A stretch of DNA of 64,000 nucleotides from CAIYTF01 sp963664845 (lineage in GTDB: Bacteria > Bacteroidota > Ignavibacteria > Ignavibacteriales > Ignavibacteriaceae): contig OY761615.1 in NCBI GenBank assembly GCA_963664845.1, forward strand, positions 3,410,001 to 3,474,000, read 5' to 3'. How positions within the stretch are numbered: the first letter of the stretch is position 1; each line of letters opens with the position of its first letter. Under the pieces are notes generated by a model. That model was given only the letters and a program-made list of their open reading frames with translations, was not told the origin of the DNA and made no database searches. The position numbers and the translations under genes are program-made. Positions 32,343 to 42,165 of the stretch are shown piece by piece.

Positions 32343-33626
32343 CTATTCCTCGCGTTGGAGGGGCAGTGCCACATAGAAAGTGCTTCCATGATTTTCCTCG
32401 CTGTCAAACCATATTTTGCCCTGATGTGCTTCCACAATTTTTTTGCAAATTGACAAGCCGAGTCCGGTGCTGCGTTCTCCGCCGGTAGACTTTACGCTGG
32501 TTTTTGCAAATGGCTGAAACAGTTTTTCCTGCTCTTCTTTTGGAATGCCCTGTCCTTTGTCAATTATCATGATAATTGCCTGCCGTTCGTTTTTGGTAAG
32601 CAGTACGTCAACTTCGCTGTTGGGAAATGAATATTTAATTGCGTTTGAAATAAGGTTGTTGAGTATCTGTTCAATCTTCACCTGATCAATATCCAGCAAA
32701 ATTTCAGGTGAGTCGCAGTTAAAACTAAGTTTTATATTTTTTCGTTCCGCGACTATCCTGTTGAGCGTAATGTTGCTCTTGATCAATCCAACCAGATCGC
32801 TTGGCATCAGATTAAGATTGAGATTTCCTGAATCAATTACAGCCAGGTCAAGAAGTTCGTTAAGCAATTTTAGAACAAACTCACTTGACTGCTGAATTAT
32901 GCCAAGAAACTCTATCTCGTTATCATTAAACCGGCCTTCGGATTCATCAAGGAGCAGCATACTGAAGGAGAGTATGGCACTTACGGGGTTACGTAAATCG
33001 TGAGCCGCTATCCGGAGGAACTTGTCTTTCTCCTCATTCAGTTTTTCAAGCTCGGTATTTTTCTTGCCTATTTCCCGGTGCATGGATATCAACTGGTGGT
33101 TGGCTTCGGCAAGCTCGGCATTCTTTTGAATTGCATTCTCATAAGTTGATAACAGCAAATCAATGATCTGCATCCTGTTGGAGTTGATGAAATATTTCCT
33201 GCCGCCAAAGAAAATATCTATACCCATATCCGATGAAGTGCTGCCAAGCCGCAGTTCCTTATTCAGGAGGATATAGCTTATTCGGGAAAGCAGGAAATGT
33301 TCATTGTAGGGCTTAGTTAAGAAATTGTCGGCGCCGGCCTGAAGTCCTTTAATAACGTCTTGGGGATCAGAAAGATTGGTTAGCAGCATGACGGGAATGT
33401 CTTTCAGCTCATTGTCTTCCTTTATGATCTTGCATAGGGAATAACCATCAAGCTCGGGCATCACAATGTCGCTTATAACCATTTCCGGTTTACGTTCACG
33501 AATCTTATGAAGAGCGGAAACACCTTCCCGGGCAATGCGCACACTGTAACCATTCTGTTCAAGAATGAATCGCAACTGCTCAAGCTGGGTCGGGCTGTCT
33601 TCAACGATCAATATTTCTTTTAACAT
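32343..33626 (-). CDS. Receiver-histidine kinase hybrid
   Basis: The 427-residue cytoplasmic protein starts with an intact receiver (Asp53 in VISDIVMPELDG; Lys in TKPYNEH). A coiled coil, HisKA (His209 in IAAHDLRNP) and HATPase (DKGQGIPKEE, GLGLSICKK) follow. The receiver could be phosphorylated by the nearby CheA and so control this kinase, passing the signal on to the LytTR regulator just downstream. That order is inference from gene position. Confidence 0.93.
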   Translation of the reverse strand: MLKEILIVEDSPTQLEQLRFILEQNGYSVRIAREGVSALHKIRERKPEMVISDIVMPELDGYSLCKIIKEDNELKDIPVMLLTNLSDPQDVIKGLQAGADNFLTKPYNEHFLLSRISYILLNKELRLGSTSSDMGIDIFFGGRKYFINSNRMQIIDLLLSTYENAIQKNAELAEANHQLISMHREIGKKNTELEKLNEEKDKFLRIAAHDLRNPVSAILSFSMLLLDESEGRFNDNEIEFLGIIQQSSEFVLKLLNELLDLAVIDSGNLNLNLMPSDLVGLIKSNITLNRIVAERKNIKLSFNCDSPEILLDIDQVKIEQILNNLISNAIKYSFPNSEVDVLLTKNERQAIIMIIDKGQGIPKEEQEKLFQPFAKTSVKSTGGERSTGLGLSICKKIVEAHQGKIWFDSEENHGSTFYVALPLQREE

Positions 33627-33710
33627 ATATCGCTCCGGGTCAACATAAATGGAATTTCTTAAAAACGAATGATGATATAATCATAGTATTGTAATCCTAA
33701 GATAAGTGAA

Positions 33711-34754
33711 TTAGTGATACAAGCGTGTGAGGAACGTCCCAATTTCAGTTGCAGACAATACATAGGTTGCTGCTCCCAGCCTGATCGCTTCACCCGGCAT
33801 GCCGAATATTAAACTGGACTCATTGTCTTGAGCTATTGTCAAACCGCCTCTTTGCCTTATGTTCCCCAGCTCAACCGCGCCATCTTTTCCCATGCCGCTA
33901 AGAAGCACCGCCGCAACGTTCGTTGAAAAACTCCTTGCAATGCTCTTGAACAACGCAGAAACCGATGGGCGGGAGCCATATTCGGGTAGTCCGTCACTCA
34001 GTTTAAAATGAAGGTCCTTTGTCACTTCCAGGTGAAATCCTTCAGGGGCAATATAACATTTTCCCGAACAAACTTTTGCGTCAGGTGCTGCAACCTCAAT
34101 GGGCAAACAGGAAATTGTTTTCAACCAGTCACAAAATCCGGCCGTAAATCCTGAGGTGATGTGTTGGACCAGAACAATAGGAATAGGGAAATCCTGAGGC
34201 AATTGGGATAATATTTTTTCAAGAGCCTGTGGGCCGCCTGTGGATGCGCCTATTGCAATAAGATCAATCTTCTGCCGTATTTCCACTAAACCGGTAATGG
34301 GAATGGTATGCCCGCTTTTTTTGATTTCAGGTGTCTGAAAAACCCGCCGGACTACTTTAATCTCCGACATGAGTTTGACTGTTTGCACCAGCTTGGAGGC
34401 AATTTTCTCAAATTTCGCTTCGCCATAGGAGTGCGGTTTCTCTGCGATGGCAACAGCGCCATATTGCAATGCTTTGACTGAGGCCTCAACGTCCTGTGGA
34501 TGGAAATCGGAGCTTACGATGATAACGGGCAGCGGGCATTCCTGCATAATGATCTTTGTGGCCTGAAGACCATTTAGTATCGGCATGTTGACATCCATAG
34601 TCAAAACATCCGGGTTCAGGTTTTTCACCAGCTCAATGGCTTCTTTGCCGTTTGCCGCAACACCAACTATCGAGATTTCCGGATCGGATGCCAATACGTG
34701 TTTCAGGAGATCCTGCATCACCGGTGAATCTTCGGCTATCACTACTTTTATCAT
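33711..34754 (-). CDS. cheB: CheB protein-glutamate methylesterase
   Basis: The 347-residue protein has a receiver (Asp54 in VLTMDVNMP) and a methylesterase domain with the catalytic triad Ser171 (IGASTGGPQ), His198 (LVQHITSGF) and Asp291 (GMGKDGAVE). It removes methyl groups from MCPs, or deamidates them, when phosphorylated by CheA. Its start lies 6 nt after the cheA stop. Confidence 0.97.
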   Translation of the reverse strand: MIKVVIAEDSPVMQDLLKHVLASDPEISIVGVAANGKEAIELVKNLNPDVLTMDVNMPILNGLQATKIIMQECPLPVIIVSSDFHPQDVEASVKALQYGAVAIAEKPHSYGEAKFEKIASKLVQTVKLMSEIKVVRRVFQTPEIKKSGHTIPITGLVEIRQKIDLIAIGASTGGPQALEKILSQLPQDFPIPIVLVQHITSGFTAGFCDWLKTISCLPIEVAAPDAKVCSGKCYIAPEGFHLEVTKDLHFKLSDGLPEYGSRPSVSALFKSIARSFSTNVAAVLLSGMGKDGAVELGNIRQRGGLTIAQDNESSLIFGMPGEAIRLGAATYVLSATEIGTFLTRLYH

Positions 34755-34760
34755 ACTGTC

Positions 34761-37127
34761 CTAAAGGATTAACCGTTCAATTATTTCAAGTAAATTGCTT
34801 TGATCGAAACTTGATTTGACTACATAGGCATTTGCGCCTGCATCTATTCCCCGTTCCCGGTCTTCCCGTTTCGAGAGTCCCGTAACCAGCACAACGGGGA
34901 GCTCCGCTGTTCTGGGATCTTTCCGGATCGCAACAGTAAAATCGAAACCATTCATCCGGGGCATTTCAACATCGGAAACAACCAGATCAAACTTGGCTGA
35001 CTTGAGTGCGGTTAACGCATCAATACCGTCAATGGCTGTTGTAACTTCGTAACCCGCTGATTCCAGGATGTCTTTCATCAGCATTCGCGAAGTAATGGAA
35101 TCATCGGCAACGAGAATCTGTCTTTGTGCCGTCGGCATACTTGATCCCGTTTTCTCGACGAATGATATGCCCGTATAGAGTTCCCGTGCTGAACGGAACA
35201 GATCATTGGTGTCCAGGATGGGAATAATCCTGCCATCGGCAGTAAGGCTGGCTCCGGAAATGTTCCTGATCTTCTTGAGCTGCCTGTTAAATGGTTTAAT
35301 AACTATTTCGTGCTCATCCAATAATTCACTGAATCCAACCGCGATTTTTTCATCATTGAGATTTATGATGCAGAGAAATGTGAAGGGTTCCTCTTTCTCT
35401 TTGAAATTGTCAAGCTTCAAAATGTCCACCAGCCATACTACTGGAACAGGTGACTGGTCTATAATAATAGATGGCTTACTTTCGATGGTTGTAATGCTTG
35501 CTTTGGGAAGTCTGATTATTTTCTGGACATGAGTTGTTGGCAATTGAAAGACTTTTTCACCTGCCCTGATGGTTATTGCACGGAGCGATGCGATGGTGAC
35601 GGGAAGCGTTATGCGAAATGATGATCCTTTCCCCGGTTCGGAATGCACCAATATTGAACCGTTGAGCTTTTCAATTTTTTCTTTAACGATTGCCAATCCC
35701 AGCCCTCTGCCGGAAAGGTCAGTGATCACTGGAGCGGTTGTCAGTCCGGACCGGAAGATCAAATCAAGCGTTTCGTTCTCTTTGAGTTTATCGGCTTCTT
35801 CAGCGGTAATTACGTTCTTCTTTACGGCTGATCTTTTCAGACTTTCAAGATCAATGCCGGCTCCGTCATCAATAACTTCTATTACCGCCCGTGATGCTTC
35901 TTCCTGGGAAATTCGCAACCGTATTTTCCCTTTCACGGGTTTTCCTGCTGCTACCCTAATTGCGGATGACTCGATGCCATGATCAATAGCGTTTCTTACC
36001 AGGTGCAGAAGCGGATCCTTGAACTCATCGAGAACACGTTTCTCAACCTCGATTTCTGCGCCTTCAATAATCAGCTCAATTTCTTTTCCAAGGTCCCGTG
36101 CAATATCACGGGTCATTTTGGGGAGTATATCCACCAGGTGCGAGAACGGAAGGATAAGGATTCCTCTTATGGTATCAATCATTCCATCCACATTGGTTTG
36201 CAAATGCCTGGTTTCACGCAATGAGGTTTTTTGCACTTTTGCCAGTCGTGATTCCAGTTTGGCTATATGCTCATGGTTCAGTTCAAGCAATTCAAACAAT
36301 GAGCGTAAAAGTGGTTGTTCGCTCCCGGCAGCTTTATTGCGTAGCGCAGTACTAATGCCGGCATGCCGGCTCAGTTCTTTTTTCCAACTTCCTATTTTGA
36401 AAAGCACATCCTGCAACTCATCAACAATCTGCCTAAAGCGCAGTTTTGAGGTGATCATTTCTTCAGAGAAGTGATAAAGATGATCGAGTTTTTGGAATGA
36501 AATCTTTAATAAATCATCTGATGACGGACGTGAGCTCTGAGATCTGGCCGCAGGTTGCGGCAATGCATTGGCCTTGGGTCGGGCCAAAGGAGCTTTGAAG
36601 AAAGCTGCTTTCAGTTCCCGCAACGATTCCAAATCAACTTCAAGTGCGGTCTGATGATTTACCTCCGCCTCGCCGGCTGTCTCGGTATCTCCGTTTTCGC
36701 CATTGAGCTTGTTCGGGTTTTGGTAACTTTCGAACAATGCCATATGCAATCGCTGCGAGAGCATTTCAAGCGAAGCCTCAATCGCCGGCTTCTCATCTGC
36801 TTCTGAATCCAGATATGCGCCTATACCATCGATGCTTTCGTGCAGCATGTCGTAAACTGAAGTCAACTCCTTCAATTCGTTTTTTTTGAGTGCAGCAAAC
36901 ACGTTCTCTATGTTTTGGCAAATGCCTTCAATTTCATTAAGACTAACCGCACGTGCGGCACCTTTAAGACTATGGGCTTCGCGATAGATAAACTCCAACT
37001 GCTCCCTGCGTTCATCCTCGTTCTGGCTGCTTTCATAATGGACCAGCCCGCCTGATATGTTTTTCAGGTGCTCTTCGGCTTCTATCCTAAACGTAGCGAG
37101 TAACCGCTCAAAAAACTGTACATCCAT
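34761..37127 (-). CDS. cheA: Hybrid CheA histidine kinase with C-terminal receiver
   Basis: The 788-residue protein has an HPt domain with His52 (REAHSLKGAAR), a linker, a dimerisation domain, a HATPase domain (RNAIDHGIE, DDGAGIDL, GRGLGLAIV), a CheW-like regulatory domain and a C-terminal receiver with Asp719 (VVSDVEMPRMNG). The P2 CheY/CheB-binding domain is not obvious. A CheA with its own receiver is typical of pili or non-motility chemosensory systems, and here no separate CheY is present. It is flanked by a receptor gene and cheB. Confidence 0.96.
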   Translation of the reverse strand: MDVQFFERLLATFRIEAEEHLKNISGGLVHYESSQNEDERREQLEFIYREAHSLKGAARAVSLNEIEGICQNIENVFAALKKNELKELTSVYDMLHESIDGIGAYLDSEADEKPAIEASLEMLSQRLHMALFESYQNPNKLNGENGDTETAGEAEVNHQTALEVDLESLRELKAAFFKAPLARPKANALPQPAARSQSSRPSSDDLLKISFQKLDHLYHFSEEMITSKLRFRQIVDELQDVLFKIGSWKKELSRHAGISTALRNKAAGSEQPLLRSLFELLELNHEHIAKLESRLAKVQKTSLRETRHLQTNVDGMIDTIRGILILPFSHLVDILPKMTRDIARDLGKEIELIIEGAEIEVEKRVLDEFKDPLLHLVRNAIDHGIESSAIRVAAGKPVKGKIRLRISQEEASRAVIEVIDDGAGIDLESLKRSAVKKNVITAEEADKLKENETLDLIFRSGLTTAPVITDLSGRGLGLAIVKEKIEKLNGSILVHSEPGKGSSFRITLPVTIASLRAITIRAGEKVFQLPTTHVQKIIRLPKASITTIESKPSIIIDQSPVPVVWLVDILKLDNFKEKEEPFTFLCIINLNDEKIAVGFSELLDEHEIVIKPFNRQLKKIRNISGASLTADGRIIPILDTNDLFRSARELYTGISFVEKTGSSMPTAQRQILVADDSITSRMLMKDILESAGYEVTTAIDGIDALTALKSAKFDLVVSDVEMPRMNGFDFTVAIRKDPRTAELPVVLVTGLSKREDRERGIDAGANAYVVKSSFDQSNLLEIIERLIL

Positions 37128-37139
37128 GGGGATGGTTGC

Positions 37140-38876
37140 TTAAACCTTAAAAATGGTGCGGACTTCGTTCAGCTTTGCCGCAATGCCCTGAAGGTTGCGT
37201 GCAAGCTGTTCAAGTTCCTTGGTTGTTGCTGCGTTTTGTGAACTGGCAACTTTAATATTATCCATGGCTATGGCTACCTGATCCATACCGACAAACTGTT
37301 CCTGACTTGAGACCGATGTTTGCAGGGAAATATCCGTGAACATCGAGATAGTTTGTGCCAGTTGATGGATGGATTCGCGTGTTTGCTTCGAAAGCATCAC
37401 GCCGGTGCCCACTATTTTTTCGCCCTGTTCAGTTGCCATCACTGTTGAATTGATGGCATTTTGAATATCGTTGAGGGCCGTTTTAACCAGGACGGTTGCC
37501 TGCTTGCTCTGCTGTGCAAGGTTTTTTATTTCCTGGGCTACAATAACAAAACTTTTTCCATGTTCGCCGGCTCTTGCGGCTTCAATTGCAGCATTTACCG
37601 CCAGAAGATTGGATTGCTCTGCTATGTCGCTTACCGAGGCAATAATGTCACCGATGGTTCTGCTTTGTTCGCTCAGGCGCAGGGCGCTTTCGCCAATGGT
37701 TGCCATTTGGCCGCCGATGTTTTGCATACCCTGAATAGTGTCTTCTGTTGCACGCAATCCGACATCGGATATGTCAGCGGCTTTTTGTGCAATAAGACTG
37801 ATCTCTTTTGCTTTTTTGCTGAGCACTTCTGAGGTACGCTTTACTTCTTCAATAGTCACGGTTGTTTCGCCAATTGCGGTGGCTGTTTGGTTTGAACTGG
37901 TTGAGAGCCGTGCCGCCGCAGAGAACACGTTACCGGAGACCTGATTTATAACGCCAATACTTTCAAGGCTCTCTGAAATGATGGTGCGTAAATTATTCGT
38001 CATTTTGTTAAGTGCGTTGACGATCTTATCCTGCGATGATTTCGGCGCCAGTTGGATAGTAAGATCACCGTTGGAAATTTTTTCAACTACCAGTCCTATT
38101 TCGTTCAACGACTCCAGCATGGTGTTGAACGCATCATACAGTTTTCCGACTTCATCCGTGCGGGTAAGCTTCTCAATCGATATACTCACGTCACCCTGTG
38201 CAACAGTCTGTGATGCTATGGCAAGATTGTTCAAAGGATCGGATACCATTTTGTTTGACTGAACCAGAATGAGTGCAGTTGCTATAAAAAACACCAGCGA
38301 TGCAAGCAGGATCAGGATCATGGTGCGTAAGGTCTTCTCGTTTGTACTTTGCGAAATTTCGTTCATATCCTTTTGTATTTGCCTGCTGAGGGCAAAAATG
38401 GAACTCAATACGTTTGCTGAAGCGCGGTTTTGTTCCGCTATAATTGATGGGAAATCGAGATTTTTGTTTTTTGACGCCTGAATGTGCGAGGCCGACAGTT
38501 TAATATAGGTCTCCAGCGCGTCTTTCAGCTCATCAAAGGAATATCTTCCTTCCGGATTATAGCTTTCAATATTCTTCACTGAAGACTTTTCGGCAATTTC
38601 CAGATCGGCGAAATACCCGGCTAATGAATCCGTAATATATGCGTGCCCAAGTGCAACAGCTTCAAACAGGTGAATTTTAAAGTTGTCGGTCCCGCTTTTA
38701 ACCTTCGTCAGTTCAATGCGAAGGTTCAGGTATTTACCGTGTATTTCATTCTGCTGCTCTTTCAGCGATGAAAAATAGAGATAGGAATAGATAACCATCG
38801 CCAGAATAAAAAACGAAATAAACCCAAGTGCAGATCCGATTTTATTCCGCAACGAGAGATTCATAAACCATTTCAT
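37140..38876 (-). CDS. Methyl-accepting chemotaxis protein (CheA-linked)
   Basis: From the ATG at 38876 (AAGGAA nearby upstream) the receptor has 578 residues. It has two membrane helices (about 12-32 and 184-205), a periplasmic helical sensor domain, HAMP, and a signalling domain. The tip reads VSDIAEQSNLLAVNAAIEAA followed by GEHGKSFVIVAQEIKNL, differing from the canonical RGFAVVADEVR of the other two receptors. This suggests a separate receptor class that pairs with the CheA of this operon. Confidence 0.94.
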   Translation of the reverse strand: MKWFMNLSLRNKIGSALGFISFFILAMVIYSYLYFSSLKEQQNEIHGKYLNLRIELTKVKSGTDNFKIHLFEAVALGHAYITDSLAGYFADLEIAEKSSVKNIESYNPEGRYSFDELKDALETYIKLSASHIQASKNKNLDFPSIIAEQNRASANVLSSIFALSRQIQKDMNEISQSTNEKTLRTMILILLASLVFFIATALILVQSNKMVSDPLNNLAIASQTVAQGDVSISIEKLTRTDEVGKLYDAFNTMLESLNEIGLVVEKISNGDLTIQLAPKSSQDKIVNALNKMTNNLRTIISESLESIGVINQVSGNVFSAAARLSTSSNQTATAIGETTVTIEEVKRTSEVLSKKAKEISLIAQKAADISDVGLRATEDTIQGMQNIGGQMATIGESALRLSEQSRTIGDIIASVSDIAEQSNLLAVNAAIEAARAGEHGKSFVIVAQEIKNLAQQSKQATVLVKTALNDIQNAINSTVMATEQGEKIVGTGVMLSKQTRESIHQLAQTISMFTDISLQTSVSSQEQFVGMDQVAIAMDNIKVASSQNAATTKELEQLARNLQGIAAKLNEVRTIFKV

Positions 38877-38957
38877 GGCAGTTCCTTTGCTGATAAGTTC
38901 TCTGTAACCCGGCAATGCCGGATGCTGTAAATGCTAACTAATTTTAAAATAAACTGT

Positions 38958-39512
38958 TTATAACTGATTCACAATTATCGAGGGATCGTTAATAAGCGCC
39001 GATCCGTTCAATACAATTATGTTTTCTTCTGTTATCCCGAGAATGTAATCCGCGTGAATTCCTGCGTGGGATATCTGTCCCTTCATTATTCCCGAAACCG
39101 GGATTTCTTTTATTTCACGTATCCGGTCAACCAGAACACCAAACGTCATATCCTTATCCTGCAGAACCAGCAGTCTGTTCAGGTCATTCAATGGTTCTCC
39201 CGGGAGATTAAAAAATTTGCGAATATCAAGCGCAGAGAGGATGTCACCCCGGACACTAACCACACCGAGCACATAGTTGGGTGTAAGCGGCAGCGTGGTT
39301 ATTTCTCTGATAAAAAGCGCTTCCTTAAGATACCTGGTTTCTATTGCATATTGCTCATATGCCAGTTGAAAATGCAACGCGGTGAGAGTTGCTTCCTGGG
39401 TGGTCAGCTTTTCAGGCACAGCCAGCTTCTGCGCGCGCCCGGCAAGAATCCGGCGGTTCAGCTCTTCCACGTCGCTCTGTTCAAAATCAATTGTCTTGCT
39501 GTTAACGCTCAT
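38958..39512 (-). CDS. cheW: CheW-like coupling protein
   Basis: The 184-residue protein has a polar N-terminal extension of about 45 residues and then a CheW domain (YAIETRYLKEALFIREI, YVLGVVSVRGDILSALDIR). It is more divergent than the two CheWs paired with MCP modules 1 and 2. It lies between cheR and the CheA-linked receptor and probably serves that complex. Confidence 0.9.
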   Translation of the reverse strand: MSVNSKTIDFEQSDVEELNRRILAGRAQKLAVPEKLTTQEATLTALHFQLAYEQYAIETRYLKEALFIREITTLPLTPNYVLGVVSVRGDILSALDIRKFFNLPGEPLNDLNRLLVLQDKDMTFGVLVDRIREIKEIPVSGIMKGQISHAGIHADYILGITEENIIVLNGSALINDPSIIVNQL

Positions 39513-39907
39513 GCTCGATACATTTTCCTATTCTGGATAAACCAGAAAAAATAAGTCATGTCAAAATTCATATGAACTCTTCTCCATCCCTTACCAAGGG
39601 AGGGGGACTGAGGGGGTGAGTTTTTCCAGTTAAAAGTTTCTGCCATTTCCGGTTATGATTATATCTTTACGATCTAAAATTCAAGAATTAACTTTTAGGG
39701 TGGGTTCGCCCAGGCGGAAATGCCTAACTATATCAAATTGAGCTAAACTCAACGCCATTACCTTAGATGGCTGGATTCGTCCATGCCAATTGTACATTTC
39801 AGCACGGCACTCTTCACCACCCAAGGTGCCGCCCGAATCCCAATTTTATAATACAAAAATATACATTACCGCGTAAATACTAATCATGGATTATCACACT
39901 GCACGGT
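39513..39907. other. Gap with REP-like repeat
   Basis: The 395-bp gap contains CCATCCCTTACCAAGGGAGG with the small hairpin CCCTT/AAGGG, followed by a G-rich tail, at 39582-39620. A 140-bp block at about 39700-39840 has G/C-rich ends that are loosely inverted (GGGTGGGTTCG... and ...GCCCGAATCCC), reminiscent of a small non-coding mobile element. There is no gene. Confidence 0.45.
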
Positions 39908-41413
39908 TTACCCATTTTCCAGTGCAGTGTTTACAATATTCTTCAATTCACGCACCGAGGTGTCCCTCAGCCCTTCCAGTGCACTGTTCTCGTCAGCCTT
40001 GTCAAGAAGCCGGGCGGTTATTTCCAAATATCTTCTGGCCTCTTTTGGTTTTTGTAGTCTTTTAAAAGATTGTGCGATGAAATAGTGGGCCGCGATGTTT
40101 GCGTCATCGAGGAATATACATTTTTTCAATGTTGCCAGCGCTGCATCATTCAGGTTCAACTCTGCCAGTACATTTGCATACACAAGATAGAGTTTAACAC
40201 TAAGTTTCAGTTCTTCCAGTACGGTTTCAAGAAGCTTTTTTGCCCCGGGCAGATTACCGCCATCGGCATATTGTCTGCTCAGATAGAAGCAGCAGTTTTC
40301 CTTTTCTTCACTGCTGCCGGTGTTCCAAAGCCGTTTGTCGTTCAACAGTTCCCGGAACAGCAATTCACTTTTTTCAAACAACGTGTTGTCATACGCGAAA
40401 ATTGCATTGGCGAGCACTTCCTTAAAACTCTTCACGGTTGCAGTTTTTGGTTCAGCCTTGAATTGTATGGACTGTAACGGTGCTGTTGCTGTTCTCGTGT
40501 TATCCCTCGCCGCAAACAGTTCAGCCTGTTTTTTCTTATCGGCAGCGTTGAGAATATGGGCGATTCCCTGCCGGCGTTTACGGTAAATGAACAGGTTGTC
40601 TTTAATAACCGGCTCAAACAAGTCGGAGGGTATATACGATAACTCCGTCAGGCTGACGGCCAGATAGCCGTTTGCGGTCAGACAATTGGCAAATTTTTCA
40701 AGTATTTGCCGTCTGCCTTCTTCGTTAAAATACATAAGCACATTGCGGCAGAGGATGGCATCAAGCGTGTTGGTGCTGTTTATGGGTGAGGGATAGGTGT
40801 TCTCAAATAGATTGATGTATTCAAACCGGACAAGCTTTTGTATTTCCGGCTTTACTTTGAATTCGTCTTCGCTGATTTTGGTGAAGCAGGTGCCGGTGAT
40901 GTTGTCCTGAATACCCCGGAATGACCAGTCACGGTAAACACCGTGCCGTGCACGTGTAATGAAATCGGTGTTTATATCCGAGCCCAGAATGGAAATATTC
41001 CAGTCGGCAATGTCGGGAATTTGTTTGGAGAGCAGTATTGCCATTGAGTATGCTTCTTCACCGCTGCAGCAGCCGGCACTCCAAAGCCGCAGTGATTTGG
41101 TACCTCTCCTCCGCTGTTCAATTTCCGGTTTCAGCAGTTCAAGCAGAAAATACAACACGCCCGGTTCACGGAAGAAGTAGGTTTCGCCGATGGTTAGATG
41201 CTTCACCAGTACCTGCCGGAATGCCGGTGTCAGGTGATTCTCTTTGAGCGCGGTAATAATTTCATCCGGATTACCGACACGCAATTCCTTTGCTGCGGCG
41301 AGTAATCCCTTTTCAAGGTCACGCTTTCTTTCGAAGGGGTAGTGCAGTCCTGTTTTTTCCTGGATGAAACTGCTTATTTGTTCAAACTCCGGTGACTGCA
41401 GATCAATTTGCAT
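39908..41413 (-). CDS. cheR: CheR methyltransferase with C-terminal TPR region
   Basis: The 501-residue protein has an N-terminal helical domain, GETYFFREP, the SAM-binding WSAGCCSGEEAYS, and CRNVLMYF of the CheR fold (to about residue 275). A tetratricopeptide-like helical region follows (about 335-500, including LVYANVLAELNLNDAALATL). It methylates receptor glutamates. TPR-fused CheR proteins are typical of non-flagellar chemosensory pathways. Its start overlaps the upstream CheW gene by 11 nt. Confidence 0.95.
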   Translation of the reverse strand: MQIDLQSPEFEQISSFIQEKTGLHYPFERKRDLEKGLLAAAKELRVGNPDEIITALKENHLTPAFRQVLVKHLTIGETYFFREPGVLYFLLELLKPEIEQRRRGTKSLRLWSAGCCSGEEAYSMAILLSKQIPDIADWNISILGSDINTDFITRARHGVYRDWSFRGIQDNITGTCFTKISEDEFKVKPEIQKLVRFEYINLFENTYPSPINSTNTLDAILCRNVLMYFNEEGRRQILEKFANCLTANGYLAVSLTELSYIPSDLFEPVIKDNLFIYRKRRQGIAHILNAADKKKQAELFAARDNTRTATAPLQSIQFKAEPKTATVKSFKEVLANAIFAYDNTLFEKSELLFRELLNDKRLWNTGSSEEKENCCFYLSRQYADGGNLPGAKKLLETVLEELKLSVKLYLVYANVLAELNLNDAALATLKKCIFLDDANIAAHYFIAQSFKRLQKPKEARRYLEITARLLDKADENSALEGLRDTSVRELKNIVNTALENG

Positions 41414-41888
41414 GCGGGCCCGGCAAAGTGTCTGGATGCAGAAGAATGGTCACGGTGCTCAGGTCAATTTGTTCTTCCCCGGAAAGGAGGTCTTCCACTT
41501 CAAGAAGATAAACGGGCTTGCCCTCCATTTGAAATACACCGGTTACCGGCAATACAGATGTTGCCTGGTTTTGCAGTGGAGCAATGGCGCTTTCTGCTCT
41601 TTTGAAAAACCCGGTCACATCATCAACAACCATGATGAACGAGTTTTCACCATGCTGTAGTTTAAGCATTGAATGTGAGGGGTGCAGGGGGCACTCCGGG
41701 AGTTTGAATTTCTTTCGGATATTATATACGGGGACAAGCGTTCCGTGGAAGTCAACCAGTCCCTGGAAATATTCCGACGGAGAGGGGAGAGGCATAAGTT
41801 CTACCGCCCGGAAACAATAGGGTGCGTCGGTTATCCGGATGGCGCATAAATAATTCTCAACACGGAAAAGAAGCAGATCCAGTTCCAC
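41403..41888 (-). CDS. cheW: CheW-like protein (first gene of the che operon)
   Basis: The 161-residue protein is a CheW domain (LLFRVENYLCAIRI, FQGLVDFHGTLVPVYNIRKKF). The start is a GTG at 41888 with AAAGG upstream; no better ATG exists. It overlaps cheR by 11 nt. It is the fourth and most divergent CheW in the cluster. Confidence 0.85.
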   Translation of the reverse strand: MELDLLLFRVENYLCAIRITDAPYCFRAVELMPLPSPSEYFQGLVDFHGTLVPVYNIRKKFKLPECPLHPSHSMLKLQHGENSFIMVVDDVTGFFKRAESAIAPLQNQATSVLPVTGVFQMEGKPVYLLEVEDLLSGEEQIDLSTVTILLHPDTLPGPHAN

Positions 41889-42165
41889 AATGCAGCCTTT
41901 ATGGGTAAAAAGTTCATTAACACCAGTGGAATTTACATGGAAATGCGCAATTTCACAATTGTTACTATAATAAACCCGGAACCTATTGAGAATATCGTGG
42001 GCATCAATTCCGTGAAAGCGAGGTTATATTCATATCCGATTGAATGACCGGCAGCAATTGGGAAGTGGTGCGGTTTTCTGATCTTTTTACGTTGTGGGTT
42101 AATCAAATTTTCCAAAATATCGTATTTTCTCCCCGTGTGTTTTCCCCATTTTCCAAAGAGCGCGT

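Noticed and set aside
39700..39845. Possible miniature transposable element in the cheW-cheR gap
   Set aside because: The ends are only loosely inverted and no target-site duplication was found, so it is mentioned in the gap entry but not called.
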